From Isoetes taiwanensis (lineage: Eukaryota > Streptophyta > Lycopodiopsida > Isoetales > Isoetaceae): a stretch of 64,000 bases of DNA. Of the stretch, positions 32,915 through 45,618 are shown piece after piece. Below the pieces are notes generated by a model. That model was not told where the DNA came from. It did no database searches and was given only the letters and a program-made list of their open reading frames with translations. The stretch spans positions 9,238,413 through 9,302,412 of the forward strand of contig JAJEKV010000003.1 of assembly GCA_021234155.1 (NCBI GenBank). The letters are read 5' to 3'. The position numbers and the translations under genes were made by a program. Numbering within the stretch: position 1 is the first letter of the stretch; each line of letters begins with the position of its first letter.

Positions 32915-34845
32915 AAGATATTTATTTATTTATTTTATTTATTTCTATTGTTCTCTTGGGCCTTGAGAGGCCATGGAGCCTGAAACATAAGTATTTACAA
33001 CACTTGGGTCCTAGCACTGCAGGCGATATACACAATAATGAATGGAAATCTAGAGCTTGAATGCTAAAACTTTCTCTTATGTGCATATAGGCCGAACAAT
33101 GTGGGAGTGCATGACACTCATCTTCTACATCTCCTGACGAGCATACTTTGCATGTTCTGAATTCTGCTGGGACCTTGAACCATCGGCCCCTCTCAATCTC
33201 TAATCTATGTGAACTTGTCCTATACCTGGAAATTATCTGCTTGTAGAACTTAGGAATATCTGAATTTAGATATCCTTGACTTTTGTATTCTGTAAGCTGA
33301 TTCACTTCGTTCTTGTATTTTACCATCCTGCTACCTGGAGATGCCCAGAGGCGCGCAACTGCCAGCCCCCTTGCTTCTTTTTTGTCTCTTGGCCAGTTGT
33401 CATTCGACAGCCCCCACTTGCTTGCCCATTGTTTAAGATCATATAACCATCCTTTTTGTTCGGATCCCAACATGGCCTGGTACGAGAGGCCCTCCGTCGA
33501 TTCTTCCTCCAGCCTATTAACAAAATTCACCGCTTGAAACAACGCCTCTACTTCAATTGGAAGCATCCCAGCTTCCGCTAACATGATAGCATACGGTGTC
33601 TGGGCCTTAAACAATACCTTTTTCAGCCCCCATTCTGTCAATGCAACCTTGTTACATCTTGCCAACATGCTATACAATGCCGCCTTCCCTCCAGCTACCC
33701 GCCTCTTCACATACTCCTTCCAGTTATATTTAGATGAGAAATCTATGCCGAGATATTTGTAACATTTTATTGTCTCCAAATTTGACCCTGATAGGTGAAT
33801 ACCGGCCTTTCAATGGGACCAAACACCATGATTTTAGACTTCATTACATTAACTCTCATTTGTTTTGATGTACAAAAATGCTCCAAAGCATTCAAATGTT
33901 CCTGTAAGGCATGTTTTTTGTTTGCAAGCAAAACTACGTCATCTGCATATAGCAACAGTTGAACTATATAAGCGCCAATTTTTGTGCCTGCCAGTGAATG
34001 TGCTTTCAACCAATCTTCTAATCCACCAACGAAAAGTCCGAATAAGGTCGGAGATAGCGGGCATCCTTGCCTGACACCAATAGTGCTCTTTACCACTGTG
34101 TCTATTTCCCATGAAATTCTTATTAGTACCTCTGAGTATAATTGTGATACAGTAGCTCTGAGTTCCTGAGGGACTCCAATTTGTACCATCCTATCGCATT
34201 AGCCACTTCTTGGGATCGTATCAAAAGCCTTTGCGAAATTGATGAAGGCTATGCAGATTTAGACTTTTCTATGAGCACACGAAGGGTAAGAGCATGGTCA
34301 AGTGTGTTGTGATTTTTCTGAAAACCGGCTTGGCAATGTGAGTGTTTCTCGTTTTCTTCTACCCATGTACTCAATCTCTTCTCCAGCAGATTCCCTAGGA
34401 TCTTAGCAAACGTGCTTCCTATTAAAATCGTCCGGTAGTTAGCAACATTCTTTTTATCCCCAGCCTTATGTGTGGGATGCACCCGATTTAATCTCCAGCT
34501 ACTTGGCATTCCTTGTGTAATACATCTGTTAAGTAAGCCTGTAAGAGTGGACAGGATGACATCCCCTCCCCATTTGAGGAGCTCAATGCACACACCATTA
34601 ATACCATGGCCTTTATTACTGGCCATCCCTGACAAAACTTTTTTAACACTAGAGTTGTTACTGGAACTATTCTGGGTTCATCAACCAGAATTGGTCCAGC
34701 ATACCCTCTGCCACTTAAACCCAGGTATCTAACAAGAGAAATTTCCATTTCACAAGATACCACCACTTTTGGAATCTTCACTCGATTCTTTATGGCCATG
34801 GAGAATTTCATGACCAATAGATTGTGGTGATTGCCCAAACCTCAT
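32915..34845 (-). pseudogene. LINE ORF2 reverse transcriptase, 5'-truncated
   Basis: On the minus strand the RT domain runs from KGHGINGVCIELLKWGGD (34.6 kb) through KAGDKKNVANYRTI, CQAGFQKNHNTLDHALTL, IGVRQGCPLSPTLFGLFV and QLLLYADDVVLLANKK (YADD). A thumb region (YKYLGIDFSSKYNWKE) and the C-terminal CKVCSSGDVEDECHAL zinc-type motif follow. The frame runs to KRTIEINKINK inside an AATAAA-type tail at 32,922-32,945, so there is essentially no 3' UTR. Stops and frame changes at about 34,250, 34,195 and 33,770 disable it. No endonuclease domain remains. It belongs to the same broad type as the 3.85-4.27 kb fragment. Confidence 0.8.
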
Positions 34846-37800
34846 TGAATTCAACAGTTTTTACGCCAGGCCAGAACTGCATTCTTCAAACTTTCTAGCA
34901 TAAAGGGGTCCAAACGTTTCTAAAATTGAAAGTAATTGACGTTTTATGATAAAACATGTTGATTTGCATGTTTTCATGTTTCGTTGCTATTAGATGGCTT
35001 TATATGAAGTCGTCAAACCATTTTTAGCTTTAAAAAGCTGTTTGAGGTTATGAATTGTTTCTCCTTTACTATAACAAATTTTGACGTAAGACTTGCGGCC
35101 ATAAGTTGTCAACTCTAAGAGCTATAGTCCAATAATCTTTTGAAATGTTTATAAGTCATGTTGATCTCAATTTTCACTAAAGAAGATTCGATACAGAATC
35201 CAGGACAAAAATAGAACTAACGTGGTTTAACTAAACTCATATATAAGCTTTCTAAGGGCAATAAATGATGCACTCCATTCATTCCACTCATACATTCATA
35301 ATAAAGAATTTTATGAACTTAAATATGGTGAATAACCATGTATTCTTTACATTTAGAAGTGGTTGCCACTACACAAAATTAGAGTTTAGCTAAGGTAATA
35401 ATACAAAAAACTCATCTTTTATGGTAGGCAATATTTTTTATGAATGTCACCCTTCCTTGGCAACATAGATCTTGAATTTCATGTTAAAGTAACATATTAT
35501 GTACAAGATTTGATTTAAAATAGACATGGACCATTTCTGGTTTGTACTTAGGCTTGCCATATTTTAAAGCAAGATAGCATTCTTTTTCAACTCATGATTG
35601 ACGAAACATGTGATAGAAGTTTAAAATATAGTTTGTATCGTCTTAGTGCAAAACACACGATGAAATCTTCTTATTTTTTACTATCATAAACTTTAGTACA
35701 CGTGTTTGCTGCTTAAGAGTTCCTACTTTAGGTACAATAATAGTAACTTTAGCTTGTCTTTCATGATAGACTATAATTTTTATGGGTTCAAGCTTCATTG
35801 GCAACATAGATCTCCAATTTGATGTTAAAAATAACATACTACTATATGTAAGATTTGAATATAAATGGGCATGGACCATTATGGTCCACAATTAACGAAT
35901 TGGGTATAGAATTAAATCTCTCTAATTATGATTACCAATTTTATTTATTGTTCATTTGTCATTTATACAATGATATGGCGATTTTCTACCTTCTCTAACA
36001 TAATTTTTGGAAGGGTGAGTGGAGATTCATATAGGTTCGCTTTTGCTTGTGCTTCAACTTTACCATTAAATAATGCAATTCTAGCAACCAACTAATTAAG
36101 ATGAGGATGTTTTGGCTTCTTGAATGATCATAAGCCATGTGGACCAGCAATGGAAGGAAGGAAGGAAGGAAGGAAGAAAATTTTAATGTCCACGGAACCC
36201 AATCGGGTTATGGGAAACAGACATAGCAGTCTATCTTTATTTTTCATAGTTCTAGCTTTTTATATTTGTTTTTCATTCTTTTGCATTGCTTCCACAACTT
36301 GAGAAGATAAAAAATACAAGTTTTGAGTTCACCATTCAATACATAGGTTTATGAAATCCATGGAACGCGTACTCTAACAGATAACTTGGAATGAACACTA
36401 GAAAGTTTATCCTAAACCTCAAGATCAGGAGCATTGATTATTTTCAATGAATAGAGTAGCTCATGAGGTGCTTATATCCCGCAATTGCAACTGAAATTGA
36501 TTAACATGAGGGAGTTCTTAATTTTAAAAAGAAGGTGGACCGGTAATGGTCTCAGGTAATACGAACCTTTCTTGATTTCTTGAAAACAAACGCTATGCTT
36601 TTTTGACGTGTTTGTTTTTGGGGTGATTCCATATCGTGGTAACCTTTCATAATGTGATTTTTTTGCGGATGACTTTGAATCATTTTACTCCGATATAGAC
36701 ATAAGTTATCATTCACTTGTAATTGAAAAAATAAAAGAAAATCAAAACCTCATCATCAAGGCTAATGGACATTTTTCTTAGATAAAGCAAGTTGTCTAAT
36801 ACTTATATTCAAAATTTTGGGTCAAAATTCATTTTCCTACAAAAGTTAGAGATTTGATTTGGGAACAGCTTTCTGGAAACCAGTATTGGTTCACAGAAGA
36901 CAAGCAGCAGTTTTGACCCTGTCATGTTCAAACAACCCTATCTGCCTTCTCAGACCTCGGATTGAGGTGCAGTTTTTTGTGTCTTACTCTCTAACTCGTG
37001 TAGAAAAATACAAAAATAATGAAAAAAATCATAAAAATTGTCTTACCGAGACAGTTTTACTTTATCTAAACATGTAGCGAAACAGACTTGACCCCCTTGG
37101 GTTTACCTAAGTGTAACTCTCATGAATGGGGACCAATAGATTTTTAGGTATTTTTTCCATGCAACATGACTGCCATATATTAACATATAAGAAGGGTTTG
37201 ACTGATTATTGAACCCCTGATTTTATGTGAATTTTAACGCGAACAGTGCAAATGCACCTTTTCTGGTTCATCATGTGACGACTCTAGTCTAACTCTGAAA
37301 ATAGATGCATATTGCTCTAAAGGAGTGTAATTTTCATTATATTAATGCTCCTGCACATTCCATCTGAAGAACCAACCTGTGCATTTCTCTTTCCAACAAA
37401 CTTTAAAGGATTGTGGACCTATGCACATTGTGTCGGTGAAGTTTAGAAGTTGAACGTCTATGTTGACGATCTGTTGACAGTATAGTATGTGTCGTTCTAG
37501 ACCGGCATGTTGAATATGAAGGAATCATGCCACTTGCACAAGAATTGAGTAACAAACTATGGACTTGACTCTAAGATCCTGAGCGAAAAAGAAGGGGAGT
37601 TCACATTTTTTTACGTACAACTTATCTGCATGCACAGGGAAGGGTTTGTTTTTTTACCTATTTATATAGATATACTTTCGGTATGGTTCCTCCTTTTTTT
37701 TTTGGACAGTAGCCTAGGTGAAGTAGAAAACCATGAAAATATAAAACACATCTTATTTTTTGTTATATATTAAAATAAGACTAGGTGTTTATTTTATGGT
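34846..37800. other. No gene; short LINE 3' end and a dispersed duplication
   Basis: AT-rich. Two related segments at 35,455-35,540 and 35,796-35,886 share GGCAACATAGATCT and GGCATGGACCATT-type blocks. At 36,154-36,225 a (GGAA)n run is followed by TTTTAATGTCCACGGAACCC, which is a minus-strand LINE 3' end. The remainder has nothing I recognise. Confidence 0.5.
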
Positions 37801-38016
37801 GGGAAGGAAGGAAGGAAGGAAGGAAGGTATTTTTATCGTCCACGGAGACCAATCGGTCTATGGGATCCAATACAAAAGCGCAGCAAGCGGATTACTACCC
37901 GGATTAAAAAACCCCCACCCCGAAGGGTTTTCTATGGAAAAACCGTGGCAGCAATCAGCCTGCTGACAAACTGTTCCAATATACGAAATGCAAAAACACA
38001 CAAATGTATATACTCA

Positions 38017-40333
38017 CTAGTTAAGATGCCCAGCGTTGCTGGGCATAGTTGGGAATTGTAAATGATATACCAGAGCAATTGTTAAATGGATTCATGTTTT
38101 TAAAATTAGATAATCAAGAGCACCTTACTGTTTCTCTTTTCTTTTTTCCTTCCTTCATTTTTCCTTTTTTTCTATTTTTCCTTTCTCCCTTTCTCCTTTT
38201 TCCTTTTTATATTTTCCAATCTACCTTTTTCTATTTTCACTATTCTATTTCTCCCATTTTTCATTTCCCTTTTCTGTTTTTCGCTTCCCCACTTTTCCTT
38301 TTCTATTTTCCCTTCCCTTTTCTCCAATTCGTATTTGCTCTTGCTTCTTTTTCCCGTGCCCTTCGCCCCTTCCCTTTTTCTATTTTCCTCTTCCGCTTTT
38401 CCTGGTGCCCTTTTTTCCAAGTTTTCCTTCCCCCTTTCCTTTCCTTTCCTTTCCCTTTTCCCATGCCCCTCTTCCCTTCCCTTCTCCCCACCTTTTATTT
38501 TTTCCCATTTTCTCTTCCATTTTCCTCCTTTCCCCAGCCCTTGCGCCTTCCCTTTTTTCTAATGGCCTTTCTCCCTCCCTTTTTCTTTTCCCTCTTTCCC
38601 TTTCTGTTTTTCCATGTCATTTTTTCATTCTCTTTTTCTCTTTCCTCACCCTTTCCCTCTTCCCTTCTTTTGCATGCTCTTTTTCTCTTCCATTTTCCCA
38701 TGCTCGCTCCCCTTTTCCCCTTTCTTCACCTTTTCCCTCTTCCCTTTCTTCCCCTCCCCTCCCCATCATTTTCCCTTTTTGCTTTTACTCTTTTCCTTTT
38801 TTCTATTTTGCTCTTCCTTTTCTTTTCCCTCCTCTTTCTATTTTTCTATTTACCCCCCAAAACACCTCCTTCCCGTTTGCCTTTTCTCTTTTTTCATGTT
38901 TCCCTTTTCCATTTTCCCACTCCTCTGCCTTCCCTTTTTTTCCGCTCCCCTTTTCACATTCCCTATTTCCTTTTACTTTTTTTCTATTTTTCTTTTCTCC
39001 CATCCCCTTCGATTCCCTTTCCCCTTCCTTTTCTCCTTCCCTTTTATCATTGGCATTTTTCCCTTTCTTTTCCTCCTCTGCCGACCCTTTCTCGGTTCCA
39101 CCTTTTCCCTTGCCCTTTTCCCTTCTATTTTCTCCTCTTCTGCTTCTTTTTCTTTTGCCTTTCCCTTTCTTTTTTTCTAATGCCCTTTTCCCCTTCCCTC
39201 ATTCCCTTTCCCTTTTTACATGTTAATTTTTCCTTCTCCTTTCCTCACCTTTTCCCTCTTCTTTTTTTCCCATGCTCTTTTTCTCTTCCATTTTTCCATG
39301 CTCGCACCCATTTTCCTCTTTCTTCACCTTTTCCCTCTTCTCCTCCCACCCCTTTCCCTTTTTTCCTTTACTCTTTTCCCCTTTTCCATTTTGCTCTTCA
39401 ATTTCTTTCCCCTCCCTTTTTGATTTTCCCATTTACCCCCCCTCCCCCCTTGCCTTCCCTTTTTCTTTTTCCCTTTTGCCTTTCCCTTTTTCCTTTTCTA
39501 ATTTTTTCACGTTTCCCTTTTTCCATTTTCCCACTCCTCCTTTTTCCCTTTTTCTATTTCCCCCTTCGCTTTTTTCCGCTCCCCTTTTCATATTCCCTAT
39601 TTCTTTTTACCTTTTTCTATTTTCAGTTTCTCCCATCCCCTTCACTTTACTTTCCCTCTTCTCTTTTTCTTTTCCCTTTTACCATTGGACCTTTTCCCTT
39701 CCTTTTTCCTCCTCTCGCGACCCTTTCTCAGTTCTGCCTTTTTTCGTGCCCTTTTTCCCTTCCATTTCCTCCTCTTATGCTTCTTTTTATTTTTTCTTTC
39801 CCTTTTCTTTTTCTCATGCCCTTTTCCCCTTCCCTTTTTCCACTTTTTCCCCCTTTCTCCCTCTTTTCTCTCTTTCTTTTTTTCGCTTCTCTTTCCTCAT
39901 TTCCTCTTCCTCTTTTCTCCATGCCCTTTTTTCCTTCCTTTTTTTTCTTTTTCCTTTCCCTTCCCTTTTGTATCTTTCTCCACCCTTTTCCACTTTCTCA
40001 ATGTCCCTTCTGCTCTCCCCCTTTCCCATTTTCCTATGCCCCTTTCCCTTCCCTTTTTCCCTTCCCCCCTTTCCTCCTCCCTTTACTTTCTTCTCAGTTT
40101 CTCCCTTTTTTTTCCTTTCTTTTCTTTCTCTTTTCCCTTCCCTTTTTCCTTTTTTTCTTTTACCCTTTGACTGTCGGATTGAGTGAATCGTATTGAAGCA
40201 ATGGTCAAGATCAAATTTTGGTTGAAAATGCGCACGCATCATCTTCACCACTGGTTGATCAAATCCTCAACCGACCGATCTAGGGCAACATTCACAACGG
40301 ACATACAGTATAATTTTATAATATATATAAAGA
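38017..40333 (-). mobile_element. Helitron, 2,317 bp, non-autonomous
   Basis: The minus strand begins TCTTTATATATATTATAAAA (5' TC) at 40,333. It ends with a 9-bp-stem hairpin, ATGCCCAGC-AAC-GCTGGGCAT (38,026-38,046), six more bases and CTAG (38,017-38,020). It lies between A and T of the host LINE. The LINE paralogue at 28,881-28,905 reads GGTACA|TGAGTG without it, a perfect empty site. These are the defining Helitron features. It encodes no Rep/helicase. Most of its length is a polypyrimidine tract (plus strand). Confidence 0.92.
38125..40165. repeat. Two-kilobase polypyrimidine (plus) / polypurine (minus) tract
   Basis: Nearly pure C/T over 2 kb, built from CCCTTTTTCC-type words. Occasional G- or A-containing interruptions such as CCCATGCC and TTTTTCCATG recur. 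It opens long artefactual frames because stops need purines. It lies wholly inside the Helitron. Confidence 0.95.
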
Positions 40334-40827
40334 TGTACCGTACCCGTAGTGCCTGATCAGCGGGCAGCCAAGGGGGGCAAAGGTGGGCTCGCAGATCCAG
40401 TACCTCCTGAATGTACGACCCCAGAGCACGTACTGACGGTCTGTTCATCAGCATGTAGGGGCAAGTCCGGTCGTACTAAGGGAACGTATCTGGCACGGAT
40501 CTGACTGAATGCTGGGCAACTCTGGAAAGTGTGAGACTCATCCTCAATGGCACCCGTCGACAAAGATCGACAGAGCACATCCCCGGGCTCCCCAATCCAC
40601 AATCCGTCTCGTCGCGAAGATGGTGGGCACCTGTGCGAATGGAGGCAATGAGTCTGCGCTTTTTCAGGGGCAGCTGGGAACGCAGGTAGAGCTGCGGGCC
40701 CCGGGCCAACGCGGGATTGATGTGCTCCTTGTAATGGGCCATCTTGACCTGCTCTAGAGCGCCGAGATTCCAGAGCTTGCCAAGGAAGCAAGCGCGAGTG
40801 TACTCCCAGCGGTGTGGCGTCCCCTAC

Positions 40828-42476
40828 TGTTATCACGGTGCCTCACCCAGATACAAACAGAGTTCATCCCCATACCAGCTCCATACCGATAGGGCCCTCC
40901 ACAATCATCGCACACCCAGAACGAGTCCCAGTGGGAAGAGTGAAGGGGTCATTTTACCCCGTCTCCCTCAGGGCCTACCTAGCTGCGGAAGCGTAAACAT
41001 ACATGTTAGTAACATATACATCAACATCATAAGACCATCACGAAGGATGGTTCACCACATATCTGCATAGACAAAGATCAGCACAACGCATATGGGAAAT
41101 CCTACCCAAGGCTCTGCATTAATGGGGATGGGTGACAAGCTTGGGTCTCCAGAGTTCATTGCAGACAGAATTCATGGCAATGGATTTGGCTGGCATAAGA
41201 ACATGGCATTGGGTTGTCCACTCCATCCGCCCCTCCTGTGCACACTTTGCAGAGTAGGTTGAAAAGTGTTGGGACCTGACTGTAGCTCGCCGGGTGCATA
41301 GCCAAAGGGGCTATTCCTGGGTTGCATCTCCCCAGTCCCGATGGAGCAGGTAGGGATCACTCCCCCCAGAGATCTACATGCTGACTCAAGGTGACTAGAG
41401 GGCCCTTTGCCCTTATTCGGTGAACCCACTGGAAGGTGAACCCCACCCCGGGTGTCGAGAGCCCATGCCTTGCCTCAAGACTCGGTGGCAAGCCATTAGA
41501 CCTAGTCACAATGATCCCCGGTAGCACTAACACACCATAGGGATCGTTCAAGAGTCAGAACATGAACCTCCTTCTTAGCCAGTCTGGCCCCTTCACCCAC
41601 AACCAGGTGTGGTTCTTGTACACAGGCCGAATCTATAGTGTGCTAGAGAGGCTAATCTAGGAGCATCAACTACAAAGCTTTAGGTCTCTACCCCCCTTCC
41701 CAATACAAGGAGTTCATAGAGATACATCATCCATATACTTCACAGAGAACTAAAGAACTAGATCTAATCTACATCATAGAGTTAGGTTCTTTAGTTAGAA
41801 TCTGCTATCTAGAGATCTAGAGGGCTGCTATGGGCAATTTAAGAGGCTAAACCTACTGATTCGATGGCTGAAATGGGGTTTAGACTATTAAATTGCCTAA
41901 ATACCTGATCCTTGAGTTCCTCCTCCTGACCTGAGCTCGACCATCCTGCCGAGATGCTCGAATCAAGGAAAACTAATGATGCAATTCTCTCAGACAGAGT
42001 CTGGGAGGCGGTTTTGACCCTTGGGGCAGTCAAAACAGAGCTCTAAAACCCTAGAAACGAAAAATGGGCAAGTTAGGGTTCTCCTACTTAAATAGACAAG
42101 GGGGTGGCTAGGGTTTCCAATTATCCCCTTTAGGCATGTGGGATAATTGGGAATGGGCCCACTTGCCTTTAATGGCTAGGTGGCAAAATGTGCCCACATG
42201 GAAAGGTGTGCCCACATTAATGTGCATATTGGTAAATGTGCACATTAATTGCACACTTGGGTATGGCCCACTTGGCATAAAGTGTCCACATGGAAAGGTG
42301 TGCCCACATTAATGTGCATATTGGTAAATGTGCACATTAATTGCACACTTGGGTATGGCCCACTTGGCATAAAGTGTCCACATGGGAAAATGTGCACCTA
42401 GATAAATGTGCACATGGTTAAATGTGCACATTAATAAATGCACACTCCTTGCAAGTTGCCCCCTAGGGGCTACCCG
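40828..42476. mobile_element. Probable solo LTR inserted in LINE ORF2
   Basis: The 1,649-bp segment starts TGTTATCACGG and is bounded by CCCTAC on both sides (40,822-40,827 and 42,477-42,482), compatible with a target duplication. LINE ORF2 continues on either side. Much of it matches the LTR remnant at 30.5-31.5 kb. The expected terminal CA reads CG, so the right edge is less certain. No coding is present. Confidence 0.65.
42201..42384. repeat. Two-copy tandem repeat, 92-bp unit
   Basis: Two nearly identical units containing TGCCCACATTAATGTGCAT and GTATGGCCCACTTGGC. Both contain short palindromic ATTAATGTGCA words. They lie inside the solo LTR. Confidence 0.9.
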
Positions 42477-45400
42477 CCCTACACACGCATGCATATGTCG
42501 GTCGGAGTGGCGGTACGCGCGTGATTTAGGAAATGACAAAAGATACGCCCGGGACCGTGAGCATCGCGGCCGAACATCACACGCAGGCTATCACGATAGG
42601 CCTCTGTGTCCACCTGCACGCATCTGTGCTCTTGCACGTTCCATCTGGCGAACCACTGATCTCTCTTACCCCTCCAATAGGCCCTGAGCTGCTGCGGGCC
42701 CATTGCCACAGCGTAAGCTAGGTGCGGGAGCCGAGCATCACCCATATTAACCACTTTCTGAAAATAGACGATGTGTCTATCAAGGGCTGCCCGCTCAAGC
42801 GGCAAGAATCCGGTTTCTGCGTGAGAATCGATAGGGATTTGAAGGTTTCACCCCAAGTGCCCATGCCAAAATGCCTTCCGCACTTTTGCCTCCAAGTCAT
42901 TCCAGTCGCCAAAGAGGCGCCAGGGCCCCAAACCTCTACCCATTCTGAAGGGCAGTGCTCGACCGCCCCGAAACAGATGTGGACCGATGGCCCCAATCAT
43001 AGAGCTCTGCTGGTATTTGTTCTACGCATGGCATAAAGCGCTTTCCGGCCTGGCCTTTGTCGCATAGCCGGATGGGGCCCCACCGAGAGCGAGGAGGGGA
43101 ACTCCACCCCTAGGTACTTGTAGGTGGGCGTGACCTCCACAGGCTGTCCCCAATATGTGAGTGCGGGAGGCATGGGGTGGCGTGAAGAGGATATGAGAAC
43201 CACCCGGTCTTGGCGGATTCGCATGTCTCGTAGCTGGCGGAACGTGTCTAGGGCATCCGGATGAGGCTGCATAGCCCGGGGTGTGGGCGGAAGGTCAACA
43301 TCGCCCCGCGATAGATGAGGTGGCGGATGACACGGTGCAAAAGCCGTATGCCATCCCCCCATACTCAATAAGCCGGGGCTCTGGCGGGTCAATGTAGAGG
43401 CCAAACGATTGTTGGTGAGAGGGGCAGCCTGGGACCCGATACTACCGGGTGAATGCTTGGCCCGTCAATGCATCTTGCCAAAACAACTCTCATACAGACT
43501 GTATATGGCATTCGCACAGGTAGCGGCAGCCCCGGTGATGCGATCTAGCCCATATACCTTTTCCTGGGGACCGTATCAAAAGCCTTAGCGAAGTCCACAA
43601 AGCGACAATACAAGTCCTGCCGATGGTTTCTACCCGTCTTCAATCGCCCGCGCAGTAAAGATATGGTCAATCGTTGAGTGGCGGGGTCTAAAGCCCGCTT
43701 GTGTGAGGGCTTGCACATCCGCCGCCTCCGCCGCCGGGTCAACCGCCGCCGAGAATGCCGCCAACGGTTTGGCAAAATACCGAAGCCGACCATGATCGTC
43801 CGGTAATTGGCGGGCCGATTGTGGGCCGCCCGCCTTGTGAATGGAGACAACCCCGCTTGTGGTCCATTGTCGGGGGAAACCTTCCCGCAATGCTCGTTGA
43901 GCGGGGGGTAGTGAGGATCAAGACCAACGGCTGCCCCGCCCATTTGAGTAACTCCTACCAGATACCATCGAGGTCACCGCCTTCCCATTAGCCGCCACCG
44001 TTGTGCACCCTCCACAACATCCTCCTCCGTGAGAACCAATGGGGGGCCATCGTGTGGGGGTATGGGCGACGCTGGCCCCCTCGGTGGGTCATAGAGCTAC
44101 CGCAAATACCGCTCCCACCGCCGGGGTGTGATGTCCCCCAGGGAGGTCGGGCTGGCCTTCAAGCACTCAAGGCCAAAAGGTTCAAGGATGAGTGTCCAGC
44201 CAGACGAACATCTCCCCTTGATGCCGGCAAGGTACCGCGGCCTTTGTGTCCTTCCGGATGGGGCGCTGTAATCGTGGTGGTGGCCTGCAAGCGGGTACTG
44301 GATCCGCAGAATGTGACGGAGCCGGGCGCTTGCATTCTTTACACTCGCATCAAACCACCGGCTACGCTGAAATGTTGCTGCCCCCGGCACGGGGAGGGGG
44401 GTCCCAAAGCACTCGTCCGTTGCATCTCGCAATAGCTCATCAACCGGTCCGCATTTGCTCTAGTGTGGGTGTCCGCAGAATTGCCGGGGGCGCCCATGAG
44501 CATCTCTACAGAAGTCCTCGCACTCGCCATAATCTAGTCATGAATCGAGGATGGCGAGGGCCTGGCATAGTGGGGGGTTCCGGTGGCTTGCCAAACCATG
44601 TCCAAATAAAGTGGGAGGTGATCTGATTCGACCTCCTCATCCCGACCGCCGGTGCCCACCCGTAAACGATCGATGAGATGCATATCTTGGCGCAACCACG
44701 AGCACATAGTCCACCACACTAGACCCTCCCCTCGATTGTCCCATGCGCGGGTGCACTTGCCTAGAAGCGGGCCACCGTGGATGTGCCATTGCAAATTATC
44801 AAGTCAAAAATACCACATAGCAGAGCAACCGTCGCCAAAGCGAGTGACTGGCCTGTCATCCGATCCTCGTGGGCGGGTTGCCTCTGCGGACGACGTAAGC
44901 CGCAGGACATCGTCGCCGGGGGGGTCAAGTCTCATGGGCTTCTCTACTACCTCGTCGGGTGCATTGAAATCCCTAAGAAGGACGACCCTACCCAACTACT
45001 TGTCTTGCCAGATATCATCATATAGATCGACATAAGGGTCCATCCTATCCGCGACGGAGTGGCTGCGATAGAAGGTGCTCTCTCTCGCGTGAGGGAAATA
45101 ATAGGCGCCGAGAAAAGAGGGTTGCCCGGTATTATGCACACGAACCCACGAAAATCGGCCAGGTTCCTGCCGTCTTCTCTTCAGGGTAACCGAATGTGCC
45201 AAGGTTGTCCGGTAGTAGCAAGCAACCCCACCATGACCCCTCCGGCCCCTGCATGTGCATTGAAGACCGAAAGAAATGTTGGTAACCCGGCAGATCAAGT
45301 AGCCTCGTGCCCAAAGATGCTCCCATGTCTCCATGAGAAAGATGAGATCCATATCGGCCGCCACCGGAGTTGAGACCGCCCCCTTCGCCAAGGGAAGCCT

Positions 45401-45618
45401 CAACAATTCCATGAGACCACCAAGGCACAATTCCTATTTGTCGAAGTGGCGGCGCGCAACTCGAAGTCGTGGGGAGACGGGAAGCAGAGGGCGAAAGTGA
45501 GAAGTAGATGGAGCGGAGGCAAAGATGTGGTCAGAGAGGGCGCTATCGTGAGGGAGCAGGAGTAGGAGCAGTGGAGAAGGGGCTGTGGTAGGAGAAGCGC
45601 AAGGTGGCCACGCTCAGC

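Larger units (their letters stand above)
40357..45430 (-). pseudogene. LINE ORF2: endonuclease, reverse transcriptase, C-terminal zinc-type domain
   Basis: The endonuclease (45.43-44.53 kb) has DLIFLMETWEHLW, LLRDFNAP (GDFNA equivalent) and VESDHLPLYL (SDH motif). The RT (43.94-43.0 kb) has PANYRTIMVG, QAGFRPRHSTIDHIF, FVDFAKAFDTVPRK and a downstream TYKYLGVEF. The RT active-site YxDD is lost in the damaged stretch around 43.4-43.5 kb. The post-RT region (42.8-42.5 kb) is followed by the probable solo LTR. The C-terminus (40.84-40.36 kb) then shows HYKEHINPAL, TGAHHLRDE and IEDESHTFQSCPAF. At least five frame changes are needed. Confidence 0.75.

Noticed and set aside
38049-40196. 715-codon open frame, Phe/Pro/Ser/Leu-rich, plus several overlapping frames
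   Set aside because: It lies in a polypyrimidine tract that cannot form stop codons on the plus strand; similar frames exist in all three plus frames and none has domain structure.
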